Made by a program: the position numbers and the translations under genes. Positions 32,642 through 47,600 of a stretch of 64,000 nt of DNA are shown piece after piece; the stretch's first letter is position 1, and every line of letters begins with the position of its first letter. Origin of the DNA: Azorinus chamasolen (lineage: Eukaryota; Mollusca; Bivalvia; Cardiida; Solecurtidae). Below the pieces are notes generated by a model that saw only the letters and a list, made by a program, of their open reading frames with translations, was not told the origin of the DNA and searched no databases. The DNA is taken from contig OY755247.1 of NCBI GenBank assembly GCA_963576725.1, positions 14,820,526-14,884,525 of the forward strand, given 5' to 3'.

Positions 32642-35600
32642 ATGGAACTTGCTAGTTAATCATTCCCAATTAACCTCCTGACCATCGACTGCAAAGTGGT
32701 CTGAACCTCTGACTGACCGTTTAATTACCAATTAATTATTTCATGAAGAAACTCAAGACACTTGTATTAAGTTTAACCCTTTCCTTCATATAAATGCTTT
32801 TTCACACATTTGCAAACAGAGTAGACTCAGGTTAGATGCATCGTATATGAGCCATCTGATCAGGGTCTGCTCCGTTTGCTTGTACTATAAATAAATCTGA
32901 TTCTGGCAAAATATCATGTGTACATAATATTATGATATTATTGAAATCTCGGTAATAAACAGTCATCATTTCTTACATGATTATAAACAGGGAAAGGGGT
33001 AACCTTTATTCCTGCTGACCAATACGAATTCTCGCACAAAAAATTATACATGTATGATACTCCATCATAACCATCTTTTTCAACTTTCTGTTACAGTAGA
33101 GCTTATATCAATATGAACAATACCATCTGATAAATCTATGAACCATATGGCCATTTCTGTAACACAGAGCTCCAGATAAAGGTGCGTCACGTAAAGAGTG
33201 GTCACAACATAGAGTTTGGCGGAGAAAAAGAAAGTTATTCTTGAAAATGTTTTAACTTACGCATCTTATCTGGATCTCTGGTAAACATGTGAAAAATATG
33301 AAACAATTAGTGGTAATTGGCAGGATAAGAGAAAGAATTGTCCATGGTACACCGACAACAACAGGAAGAGAAGATTGCCTTGTAAAGGAGAACAAACGTT
33401 AATTCTTTCGTTAATTCTTTCGCTACCATGTATGGTTGACTGCAAGACTTGTCTGTTACAATTTTCATTCTGTCATTTTCTTTTTGCCCTTTCCTTCATA
33501 TAAATGCCTTTTCACACATTTGAAAACAGAGTAGACCCAGATCAGTGTAACTATGCTGTTTGCTAATGGAATTTAATAGGTCCATTTCTTCTAAAATGGC
33601 TACAGTGTTCAACCTTCCATATTTCATTATAACTATTTTCTCCATGAATATTCAGTAGGTATTGAAATTTATAATAAATATAGAACAGGGAAAGGGTTAA
33701 TAAATTAATATAGAACAGGGAAAGGGTTTAAAACACTTTCACAGGATCAAACATATTGGATCCTGATAAGATGCAGTCAGCTACCTGCACTGTTGGCAAT
33801 TAACCCATTACCTCATAGGCTATTTTTAGATACAACCTCTTTGAATAAATCTACCAAAAAGGAGCATTAACTAGAGAAAAGGAAAGTTTTAGAATTTTGT
33901 AGTTTGAAACCATTGTGATAAATAGAGCATTTGCTCCTATAGGAGCAAATGCTCTATTTATCACAATGGTTTCACATAGTGACTTTTACAGAGTCGTCAA
34001 AAGTCGTCAATATGAGGGAAAGGGTTAACAGTACACTTGTTTCTCTCATTCAAAGGGTTAACTCATTGCGCATAACCCTTTCCCTGTTCTTTATTTAGGC
34101 AAATTTTCAATACCTGAAATGAATATTCATTAGCATATGGTTATAAAGAAAATATGAAAGGTTGAACATTGTAGACATTTTAGAAACTACAGAATCGGAT
34201 CTATCAAATTATATTAGCAAACACAGCAGACCCTGATCAGACGGCTCCTCTAGGAGTCGTCTGATCTGGGTCTACTCTGTTTGCAAATGCGTGAAAACAC
34301 GTTTATATGAGGGAAAGGGATAAAACAAGCTGTGAATTTATTACCCATGCAAGCAGCATTGATCAAAATGAGATAGGTCAGGAACTGGATATCTCACCAG
34401 AAGAAAAGGTGTTTTTAAAATGGCATATTCACACAGTCATGAAATTCTTGCCTAAATATGAACCGTAGAATCACATCTACATTATACCATAACAAACAGA
34501 GCAGACCCTGATCAGACAGCTCCTATAGGAGTCATCTGATCTGTGTCTACTCTGTTTGCAAAGGCATAGAAAGGTGTATTTATGGAGTTAAGGGTTAACT
34601 TATATTAAAGCGTTATTATTAAAAGTAATCCTGCACAGAGTGAATATAAAACCATAATAACGGCTATTTTATTACTAAAAATCAACTATACAGGAGAGGA
34701 AATTATCTCTGAAATCCATACCAATCTGCCGTGTGATGTTTGCTGTAGGCTGCTTTTAACATTAGTCTTTCATGTTTTTTCAAAGAAAAGGAAACACTGA
34801 GCAAAGCACTGTTTATCTGAGTTTACCCGATACTCAGCAATTTATGCACCATTCTTTTATTAACCCTTTACTCCATAAATACGTCTTTCTACACTTTTGC
34901 AAACAGAGGAGCTCCTTTAGGAGTCGTTTGATCAAGGTCTACTCTGTTTGCTAACCCTTAGGTGTAAAGAAATATGGACGGTGGAACATTGTAGACATTT
35001 TAGAAAGAAAAGAAACAGATCTATCAACTTTTATTAGCAAACAGAGCAGACCCTGATCAGACGGCTCCTCTAGGAGCCATATGATCTGGGTCTACTCTGT
35101 TTGCAAATATGTGAAAACACCTTTATACGAGGGAAAGGGTTAAAGGTATAATATAAATATAGTTGTAACTTAAGTCTTTCATGTCTTTTCAAAGAACAAG
35201 AGGGCCAGAATGGCCCTGAAGCGCTCACCAGACAATCAGAGGAGAAGATTTTCAAAGTTTTCACTATTTGTTTGTATAGAAAATAAGCCGGCCCTGGGGC
35301 GAGCCAATTTTGACCCCAGGGGCATAATTTATAAAACTTTTGTAGAGGACCTGAACATGATGCTATGCTCCAAATATAAAAGCTGAGAACCTTCCAGTTT
35401 CAGAGAAGAAGATTTTCAAAGTTTTCACTATTTGTTTCCATTGAAAACTGCCCACCCCTGGGGCGGGGCCAATTTTGACCCCTGGGCCATAATATTAATA
35501 TAACTTTTGTAGAGGACCTGAACATGATGCTATGTGTCAAATATGAAAGCTGAGAGCCTTCCAGATTCAGAGGAGAAGATTTTCAAAGTTTTCACTATTT

Positions 35601-38600
35601 GTTTCTATTGAAAACTGCCCACCCCTTAGGGCAGGGCCAATTTTGACCCCAGGGTCATAATTTATATAACTTTTATAGAGGACCTGAATATTCATTAACA
35701 AAATAGTTGTAATGAAATATGAAACATTGTAGCCATTTAAGAAAGTAAAGGTACAGATCTATCAAATTCCATTAGCAAACAGAGTAGACCCTGATCAGAC
35801 GGCTCCTATAGGAGCCGTCTGATCTGGGTCTACTCTGTTTGCAAATCCATGAAAACATGTTTATATGAGGGAAAGGGTTAACTGATTAACCCATTCCTTT
35901 ATACCCTCTGATCAGTTTGCTGGCCAAATTATAATAGATCAAGACTCTACAGTTTCTACTAATACAAACAAGAGAGTCGTCACGGGTGACAAATGCCCCC
36001 AAAGTGTTTGACACCGAAATGCATTTTGGCGGAAAAACAATGCAGGTGTAACATGAAATTTTGATGCTGTTAAAAATGACACAGGAGTCAGTTCTTAACA
36101 TTAGAAACAGAACCTTTGGATTATGATAGCTAAGAAAAGAGCCAAGCGTCAAAACTTAGTTAAAAAGGACCCTAAGTCATTCTCAACGTTAAAAAGGACC
36201 CTGGGTTGATTGTCAACGTTTAAGGTATAGGAGATATGCTCTGGACAAGCTTTTTGTATCTGGTAAGATATAGAAGATATGCTCCGGACTGTAAAATTGA
36301 GGTCAAAGGTCAAGGTCAAGGTCAGTGATCTGAAAATGGTACACGACTCTCCGCCATCCCAAGATGAACTCACAAATCAAATTTGGAATCCGTAGCTGGT
36401 AAGGTATAGGAAAAATGCTCCGGACAAGCTTTGTGTAAAATCTAGGTCAAAGGTCAAGGTCACAGTGACCTGAAAATGGTACGCGACACACCGTCATCCC
36501 AAGATTAACTCACACATTAAATTTGGAATCCGTAGCTGGTAAGGTATAGGAGATATTCTCTGGACAACCTTTTTTGTAACATTGAGGTCGAAGGTCAAGG
36601 TCAAGGTCACAGTGACCTGAAAATGGTACGCGACACTCCGCCATCTGAAGGTGATCTCACACACCAAATTTGGAATCCGTATCTGGTAAGGTATAAGAGA
36701 TATGCTCTGGACAAGCTTTTTGTAAAATCGGTCAAGGTCAAGGTCAAGGTTAAGGTCATAGTGACCTGGAAATGGTACATGACACTCCGCCATCCCAAGA
36801 TGAACTCACACACCAAATTTGGAATCTGTAGCTGGTAAGGTAAAGGAGATATGCTCCGGACAAGCTTTTTGTAAAATCGGTCAAAGGTCATGGTCAAGGT
36901 CACTGATCTGAAAATGGTATGAGACACTCCTCCATCCCAAGATGAACTCCCACACCAAATTTGGAATCCTTAGCTGGTAAGGAATAGGAGATATACTCCG
37001 GACAAGCTTTTTGTAGCTGGTAAGATATAAGCGGTTTTTAAAATCGAGGTCAAAGGTCAAGGTCAAGGTGACCTGGAAATGGTACGCGACACTCCGCCAT
37101 CCCAAGATGAACTCACACAGCAAATTTGGAATCTGTAGCTGGTAAGGTAAAGGAGATATGCTCCGGACAAGCTTTTTGTAAAATCGGTCAAAGGTCATGG
37201 TCAAGGTCACAGTGATCTGAAAATGGTACGCAACACTCCTCCATCCCAAGATGAACTCACACACCAAATTTGGAATCCTTAGCTGGTAAGGTATAGGAGA
37301 TATACTCCGGACAAGCTTTTTGTAGCTGGTAAGGCATAAGCTTTTTTTAAAATCAAGGTCAAAGGTCATGGTCAAGGTCACAGTGACCTGAAAATGGTAC
37401 GCGACACTCCGCCATCCCAAGATGAACTCACACAGCAAATTTGGAATCTGTAGCTGGTAAGGTAAAGGAGATATGCTCCGGACAAGCTTTTTGTAAAATC
37501 AAGGTCAAAGGTCAAGGTCAAGGTCACAGTGACATGAAAATGGTACGCGACACTCCCCCATCCCAAGATGAACTCACACACCAAATTTGGTATCCGTAGC
37601 TGATGTGACAAAGGAAATATACTCCGGACAAAATGTACACACACCCACACACCCACCCACACACCCACCCACCCACACACCCACCCACCCACACACCCAC
37701 ACACACACACACCCACACACGCACGGTGCGATCACTATATGCCGCCAAAGCCTAGCTTTGGGGGCATAAAAATTAATGTGTACATGTCATTATATAAATT
37801 CATATAATTAACCACTTACTCCATGAATACACCTTTCTACGCCTCAGCAAACATAGTAGATCAAGATCAGATGGCTCCTATTGGAGTCGTCTGATCAGGG
37901 TCTACTCTGTTTGCTTATGAAATAATAGGTACGGATATGATTCTACAGTTTCTGCCATGTCCAAAAAATCCTATGTTCATGTGCCATTATAAAAAGTAAT
38001 TAATATTCAAATTAATATTCATGACGCAATTATTTCTTACATGAATATTCAACAGGTAAAGAGTTTATTGTTCATATACCCCGATTACCTTAAGAATTCT
38101 CAGACACCCAGTCTCCCCTCTCCAGTGGTTCTAAAGCTGAATAATTCAATTTGGCACCATTCTGATAATTTTAAATGAAACTTGACATAGTACAAATAGT
38201 GTAGTCACTGATTACAGAAGCCACTTGAGCTGGATCATGTATGTATTTTTTTCCTAGATTTATCTGTAAGAATACTTAACCCTTTCCCTCATAGAAACGT
38301 GTTTTCACGCATTTGCAAACAGAGTAGACCCAGGTCAGACAGCTCCTAGAGGAGCCGTCTCATCAGGGTCTACTCTGATTGCTAATAGAATTTCAAAGAT
38401 CTGTGTCTTTACTTTCTAAAATGGATACAATTTTTCATCTTCCATATTTCGTTATAATAATTTTATCTATGAATATTCAGTAGGTATTGAAAATTGGAAT
38501 GAACACAGAACAGGGAAAGGGTTAAGGTGATTACAGTAACACTGAGGCTATTTGAATAAACATTACTACCAGCTACAGATAATGGCACATACTAAAATAC

Positions 38601-41600
38601 AACAAAAGTTTGTGAAACACTTATGCCCCGACCTTTGACCCTGAAGGATGACCCTGACCTTTGACCCATGGACCAGGGAGTTGAACGTGACACATTGTCT
38701 TTGTGTGGTGAACATTTGTGCCAGGTTTATCATTTTGAAATCCATTTACAGATAAAAAGGTTACAAAAGGAATACCAAATTTGGGACAGACAGACAGACA
38801 GACAGAGGGACAGAAAATGCGATTACTATAATATTATGCCCTCCGTTGGGCATAAAAAATCATCAGTTCTCCACCAAAACCTTTATTGTGACCACTCTTT
38901 AGAATTGTCTCTTTTTCGTCTCTTTAAGATGATTCAAAACAGTGGACTGTGGTCACAACAAAGGGTTTGGTGGAGAAATAAAGAAGTTATTCTTGAAAAT
39001 GTTTTAGTTTATGCATCTTATCTGGACCTCTGATTTCCTGTAGAAGCCATCTGATCTGGGTCTACTCTGTTTGCAAAGGCATAAAGAGTTAACAGTAGTA
39101 TTTTTTTATGGCAGAAAATGTAGAATCAAATCCATTACACTTCAGAAGCAAATAGAGCAGACGTTGTCTGATATGAGTCTACTCTAATGGGGGTGACACA
39201 GGAAGAATTTTGAGCATCTCTCTCTAGGTGATAATGAGTGGAACTTACTGCTCTATGCTAGAAAATGACCCAGTGCTTAGTAGCAGTTTGGAGGCACTTG
39301 ACTGAGGCTGAATGCTATCAAGTACCATACATAAAGATGTGTAAAGATGTCAAATGATGGCATTTCTGTCTTGGTGCCAAAGGATACAAGGTTACTACTA
39401 AGGTCAGGACTGTGTAGAAGATACTTGTAATGAGAAAATCTTATTGAAATATTGTTTATAGTTCTCCACAAAACCCCATCGTGTTGAAGCAAGATGCAGC
39501 TAGATAGAGTTTGGATGATAAATAAGAGATTTTGAAAGACAATTACAGTCACTACAGCCCCAGAGCACTCAGATAACAAAATCGTTAATTCTCCACCAAA
39601 CCCTGTGCTGTGACCACTATTTAGTATTGTCTCTTCGAGTCGATTCTAAAGAGTGGTCATATCATAGAGTTTGGTGGAGAAATAAAGAAGTTATTCTTGA
39701 AAATATTTTAATTTATGTGTCTTATCCTCTGAGCCCTGCTACAGTGTGTCAGGATAATGTGACTTGATGTTGCCTCTCTATACTTCGCATATCCTACTTA
39801 CTCCAAGTATTTCGACAGACAGACTAAGGCCAACAGTGCAGATCCAAATCAAATGATTCTTTCAGTGTCTACACCGTTTGCTGCCATGACAGTCCAATTT
39901 AACCCTTTCACTGTTCAGCTAAGAAAAAATGACATCATGAATTTATTAGCTGAATTTTTTATATTGTAAAATTGTTTGCTTCGGCAAAAACTATAGAATC
40001 AGATGTATATCATATCATAAGCAAATAGAGTAGACGCTGATCAGAAGGTTCTGTAGGGGTCACCTGATCTGAGTCTTCATTCAGTGGCAAATGCATGAAA
40101 ATACGTTTATATGAAGGTTTCAGATTTACAAACTATTGGAGAGGAATTGTTATCCGAATACTTAGGGTATTTAGTGTACTAACCCTACAGCCCCAGAGCA
40201 CTCAGACACCAAAATTGTCAATTCTCCACCAAATGAAGAGACTATTCTGAAGAGTGGTCACAACATAGGGTTTGATGGAAAAATAAAGAAGTTATTCTTG
40301 AATGAAAATGTTTAAATTCACACATCTTATCTGCACCTCTAAGCCCTGCTACTGTGAGTTCCTCATGTGTAAGGATAATGTGACTTAGGGTAATTTTTGC
40401 AAATTAAATAGACCCTGATCAGACAGCTAGTGTAGGGGTCGTCTGATCAGCGTCTACTCTGTCCGCTTATAGAATAATATAGATGTGAATCTACAGTTTC
40501 TAATATGGCCAAAACAAAAATTAACGTGTCCATGTGCCTTTATAAACATTAATCTAACTAATATTCCTACTGCCATTGTTTCTTACATGACTATTTATGG
40601 AGTAAAGGGTTAAACGTATTTTCACGCTTTTGCAAACAGAGTAGACCTATGTCCGAAAACTCCTATAGAAGCCGTCTGATCAGGGTCTGCTCCATTTGCT
40701 AAAGGAATTTGAAAGATATGTGTCTTTATTTTCTAGAATAGCTACAATGTTGCACCTTCCGTATTCCATATTTCATTTTATTATATCTCATTTTCATTTA
40801 CAATGTTAATTTCCCATAGGCCACCGTGACATAGAAATACTGTTAGGCCCAGCGGGAAAAAATTACTGTCGGAAAAATACTGTCTCCCGCTACCATAGGA
40901 ACGGAACATCTAGATCAGTTAGCGCTTATTAAATTGTGTACGTGACGTCATCCGATTACGTCATATATTAGCATCATTAACGCTTGCAATTTGATCAACA
41001 AACGTCATTACGGCAACTGATTTGTTTTTGTTTATATATCTGAGAAATGTCGCGTTATTCGACTATTTCGGAGGAGACTCTGTCAAGATTGGACAGTGAA
41101 TAGGGCTCCGCCAGTACTTATATAACGTGTCATGAATAGAAATGTGAAGCTGTTCCGCGATTTTTAAGCACCGAGTAGCTCTATAACTTTGTTTAAGACT
41201 GTTTATTGTTGTCATTGAATAAATGTTTTTGCTGACGAAATTGATTGTGCTGTTCGGTATAATAAAATAAATATCACATCCTATGGAGAGAGAAAGCACG
41301 TATTGTCAACCCTCGGTATGGTAATGTCCACCTCGGCTAACGCCTCGGTGGACATAACCAACCTTGGGTTGACAGTACGTGCTGTCTCTCTCCATAGGAT
41401 GTGATATTTATATAATAACTATTGGTTCGAAAGTAAGTGATTTGATCTAAATATCTGGCCTTTTACCTTGAAGGATGACCTTGACCTTAAACTGTCACCC
41501 CTGAAAATGTGTGGCTTAAAGATATATACATGAATGCCAAATATCAAGTCTCTGTCTCTACTGATTTAAAAGTTATGCCCAATGTTAAAATTGCTGACAA

Positions 41601-44600
41601 AAAAAACCCATCTGACCTTTGAACCTGAAGGATGACCTTGACATCCCCCCCCCCCATTTTCTCAAAATGTGCCACTTCATGAGATTCACATGCATGCCAA
41701 ATATCAAGACTATATCTACTGGATCAAAAGTTATAGCCAATGTTAAAGTCTGTGATTTGACCAATATATTTTATCTTTGACCTTTAAGGATGACCTTGAC
41801 ATGTCACCCCTCATAATGTGTGGCTTAATGAGATACATATGCATGCCAAATATAAAGTCTCTAACTGTACTGGTTGAAAAGTTATGACTAATGTTAAAGT
41901 TGTCCTCAGACAGACAAACGGACAAACAGACATACAGACAAACAGACAGACAGGGCAAAAACAATATTCCCCCAAGATCTGATCAGGGGAGCATAAAAAG
42001 GCATCTTTATAAGGTAAAGGGTTTAACAAATAAATGTATTGTTAACTGCATTTTTTTAGTAATTTGAGATTGTCATAAATAAAGAGCATATTTGTTTGGC
42101 ATTCTTTTCCAAAGACAGTTTATTTTACTAACTCTTTGCATGCAAGGAGCAATTCTTTCAATAAATTAAATTATCTGACCCCAGATCACACACTAAGAAC
42201 ACTGCATTACGAACTAAAACATTCAATTCTTCAACACCGTGATCAAGTTTTAATCCTTTACTCCATAAAAAATCCTTTAAACAACTTGGCAAGTAGAGAA
42301 GACCCAAATCTGCTTATGGAATGATATACAGTAAAACCTCTCTATAATGGCCATTAAATTACAAATTTACTTTTTTACTTTCAAATTGCTTTAAGCAGCC
42401 ACCTGCCCTAAATGCCAACTAATTAACACAATTTTACTGTAGATATAATTCTACAGTTTTTACCATGGCAAAAATTTTATGTGTTAATATGCCATATTAA
42501 AAATTCACCTAATTAATATTTATAATGTCATTATTTCTAAATTACAGTAAAACTTCAATTATTCGAACACTAAAATACATATTATTATCGATTTTTAAGA
42601 CAGGTGGCAGCTTAATGCATGGTGAAAGTCATGCAGAAAGCTCCTCTAGGAGCTTTCTGCATGACTTTCACCATGCATTAAGCAGCCACCTGCCTAAAAG
42701 GGTCTAAATTCTTCTATACCGAACATTCGAATAATCGAGGTTTTACTGTAAATGTACATAGAGTAAATGGTATAGCGGTTTTTGCACATTACAATTTCTT
42801 TTAACTCTTTACATGCTAGTGGCAGATTCTCCCGCCATTTATGATCTATGTTTGGATCCATACCAGGCCCTTAACCCATTACCTCATAGGCTATTTTTAG
42901 ATACAACCTCTTTGAATATATCTACGGAAAATGAGCATTAACTAGAGAAAAGGAAATTTTTTAGAATTTTGTAGCTTGAAACCATTGCGATAAATAGAGC
43001 ATTATTTCGCTCCTATAGGAGCAAATGCTTTATTTATCACAATGGTTTCACAAAGTGACTTTTACAGAGTCATCAATATTAGGGAATGGGTTAAAAAAAA
43101 TGGGGCCTGATCTGCGATCCAAATTGTTTGTCCTTCAGGCTCAACTTCTACAAACAAAAAAATCAGAAAAATATCGATAGTTTCGGAAATGCTGCAGACA
43201 ACAATTGTGCAGACAACAAATTAACTTAACATGCAGACAGTTAAAGGTAGTAGCACTTGACTCATTACAGTTTGGGAAACACTGCAACCTTTAGCTAGCT
43301 AAACGCTAAACTGGGCTAATTTTGGAAAGCATTTCACAAATATCACAAAAAAAAAAGAAGAAACTTTGCTTCAAAATCTGGATGAACCCTTTACTACATA
43401 CAAATGCTTTTCCACGCCTTTGCAGACAGAGTAGACTGAAATCAGACAGCTCTTACAGCCTGTTCTGTTTCCTTACAGAACAATATAGATCTAATTCTAC
43501 AGTTTCTACCAAGGTAAAAAAAAAGTGTTCATTTTGAATTATAAACATTCAGCTAATAAATACAGTAGAACCCCTCTAATGCGTCCACTAAAAGCATAAC
43601 CATAGCTGCCTTTACAAGCAGGTGATTGCTTAATGCAGGACAAAAGTAATGCAGAAAGCTCCTCTAGGAGCTTTCTGCATTACTTTTGCCCTACATTAAG
43701 CTGCCACCTGCATCTAGCACCCAGAATTATACCTCTTTTAGGTGGTCGCATTAGCGGGGTTTTACTGTATTCCTGATGTCATTATTTTTACATGAATACT
43801 TAACAGGTAAAAGGTTATCCATTTATTATATAAATATACCATTCTACATGTTTGCAAACACAGAAGAGTCAGATCAGACTGCTGCTATAGGAACCATCTG
43901 ATCAGGATGTGCTCGGTATGCTCATGAATGATTCTGTATTCCCTGCAATGGCCAAACATTCCTGTTTCATGTGCTATAATTATAAACAAGATTCTAATTA
44001 ATATTCGCCATATGGTTATATCTTACATGAATATTCATGGAGTAAAGGGTTAAAAGACATTCTCTATCATAAAAAATGTACTCAGCAAGCTCAAGCTCAA
44101 GGTAATCATCTTTTCTCTTATGATGCATTTTACATAGCATAAAATGATTTATATTCCCTTAGAAGAAACAAAATGGAATTGTATCAGACAGAAAAAAACA
44201 ACTACATTCCTCACAGTGCAAGAAGATATCCCAATTACAAATAGCTCTTTGTACGCAAGCCAATTGCCGGCTGCAAAATTTGCCTTCTGCTACGAATTCC
44301 TTAAAAAGGATTTTCTTCATTAAAAAGAAACAACAGCTAGAATGTTTATGCGAGACACCAAGTTACTCATCGTCTTACCTGCAACCAAATTATTTGCCAA
44401 GAAAATCACTAATGTCTATTTTAGCGCGCAAAGAGTTATTTACAGACAGATCAAGGGCTTACTGCAAAACTATTACAACTACTATTACAACTACAGAAGA
44501 ATCACTCCAAATCAGATATTAAACCTTTCCTCTTCTTGAAACCATTGTGATAAATAGAGCATTTGCTCCATATGAACAAATGCTCTATTTATCACAATGG

Positions 44601-47600
44601 TTTCTATACAAAACAATTATAACATTTTTCTTTTCTCTAGTAAATGCTCCTTTCAATAGATCTCATTCAACGAGGTTGGGTCTATAAATAGGAAAGGGCT
44701 AAACGTAGTATCAGTGCCAGTCTTTCACACAGGTGCCCAGCTTAATGCAGGGTGCAATAAGCTTTCTGCATGAATTTCTCCCTGCATTAAGCAGCCACCT
44801 GTCTTAACCCATACCCACTTAGGCTATTTTCAGACCTAACCTCTTTGAATAAATCTACCAAAAAGGAGCAAAATTTTAATGCTCTAATTAATTAACTAAT
44901 GCTCTAAATGCTCTATTTATCACAATCGTTTCACAAAGTGACTTTTACAGAAGCGTCAAAAGGCGTCAATATGCGGGAATAGGTTAAAGTCCTAACTTGT
45001 TTTTTATCCGAATTCCAGCTAGGAGCAGTTCTACTGTACACACTACAGAAGAATACAAACAGTCTGAATCCAGACAGAGTTAATGAGTAACTCAGTGTAC
45101 CATAAAGCAGCTGAAAAGACAAGATACACACATTTAAGAATTGTTTTTTAACCCTTATAATGTTGAATTTTCAAATGGACTATTCCAAAATTTAAACAGA
45201 TAAAGCTTACGGCGAGAATTAAGAGATTTTTCAAAAGAAAACTGAAACATGACAAACAGTGCAGACCCTGATGAGAGGGCTTCACTAGGAGATTAGTGAC
45301 TTGTTTCCTCCATAATATTGCAAGGCTTAATAATAATAGCTCCTTTATTTCTTCACAAACCCTATGTTGTGACCACTCCTTAGAATTGTTTCTTAGTTTT
45401 GGTTTAATTCTAGTTTTGGAATATCATTAAATTATTAAACTATTATACCACATTTATAATATAGTGCTCTTTTCACACAGGATATGTGTATTCAAAAGCA
45501 CTTAACCTTTTCCTCCATGAATATTCATGTAAGATATAATGGATAGCACATGGACACAGGACTTTTTGACAATGGCAGAAACTGTAGAATCATATCTATA
45601 TTATATCATAAGCAAACAAGAGCATAGACCCTGATCAGATGGCTCATAAACAAATGTATGAAAAACATGTTTATATGAAGGAAATAAAAACACCTTTCTA
45701 CGCCTCAGTTCTTGAAACCCTTGTGATAAATAGAGGATTTGCGCCGTAGGAGCAATTGCTCTATTTATCACAATGGTCTCAATACTACACAATTCTGACA
45801 TTTTCCTTTTCTCTAGTAAATTAAATGCTCCTTTTCGATAGATTTATTCAAAGAGGTTGGGTCTAAAAATAGCCTATGGGGGAATGGGTTAAAAGGAATA
45901 TGCACCTTTAGCTATAGCTCTGATGAAGCCAAACTTCGAACGGTGTGACCTCATTTTGAAAAGAAATTAAAGAACACTGAAAAGAGTTTGCAATGTCTCA
46001 TGCAAGTTGAAAATAGCTTTGAGAACTCTTCAAATTCTCATTAACTTTTTTGTTGGCTCACACAGACTGCTGAAAAATTAGCTGAAAAGACAAGATGCAT
46101 ACATTTAAAAAAAATTGTTTTAAACCCTTATAATGCTATTCCAAAATTCAAACAGGTCAAGCTTATGGTGATTATTTAGAGATTCTTCAAAAGGAAAGTG
46201 AAACATGACAAACAGTGCAGACCCTGATGAGAGGGCTGCTCTAGGAGATTAGTGACTCATTTTCTCCATTGCAAGGCTTAATAATAATAGCTTCTTTATT
46301 TCTTCATGAAACCTATGTTGTGACCACTTCTTAGAATTGTCTCTTTGAGACAATTCTTAATTTTGGTTTAGTTTTAGTTTGAATATTATTAAGTTATTAA
46401 AAATTATTTTACCACATTTATAATATAGCACTCTTTTCACACAGGGTAATTATGTGCATTCAAAACCACTTGCCCTTTCCCCCCATGAATATTCATGTAA
46501 GGAATAATGCTGTCATGAATATTTATTAGATTTAGCACATGGACCCAGGACTCTTTGGCAATGGCAGAACTCTAGAATCATATCTACATTATATTACATG
46601 TGTATAAGCAAACAGAGTAGGCCCTGATCAGACGGATCCTACAGGAGCCGTCTGATCAGGGCCTACTCTGTTTACAAATGTGTGAAAACACATTTATATG
46701 AAGGAAAGGGTTAAAGCGACTATGCACCTTTATCTTTAGCTCTGATGAAGCCAAGCTTCAAACAGTGAGACCTCATTTTGAAAAGAAATTAAAGAACACT
46801 GAAAAAGAGTTTGCAATTTCGCATGAAGTTTGCATTCAATTCTCATTAACTTTTTTAAGTCTCCCATTTAACCCATTTCCTCAAACTATTTTTAGACTCA
46901 ACCTCTTTGAATAAATCTACTGAAAAGGGGCATTTACCAGAAAAAAGGAAACTTTTAGAACCGTGTAGTTTTTAAACCATTGTCATAAATAGAGCATTTG
47001 CTCCATAGGAGAAAAATCTGTATTTGTCACAATGGTTTCAAAAAGATTTTTACAGAGGGACGTCAAAAGGCGTCAATATGAAGGAATGGGTTAACCCTTT
47101 ATTTCCCTATTGAATATTCATGTGAGAAAATAATGACATCATGAATATTTATCAGCTGATTTTTTATAATGGCATTATGTACACAGGATTGTTTGGCATT
47201 GGTAAAACTGTAGAGTCAGATTATATAGCAGTCAAACATAGCAGGCTAAGATCAGACAACTCCAACTGGGGTCGTCTGATCTGTGCCTGCTGTGATTGCA
47301 AAGGTGTGAAAAAGCATTTAGTCCAACTTTCTTGAATGGTCACCAGGGTCCATGGTATAGGCTCAAATCTGACCAATCAAAAACTTGAGAACAAACTCGG
47401 ACTCAACTAAAACGTTTTATAAGCATGGATATTGGTATCAGCTCATGAATAGACCAATTTTATGTTTTTGCTTTCAAAGGATCTCCTACTTTCCGAATTT
47501 ATGTACTTCATAATAGCAGGCTTAACTAGTGTGGCGGCCATAAAAAGTCGTCCCATACTTCATTTTATCAGTGTCGTTATATTTTCCTGTCCTCGGGATC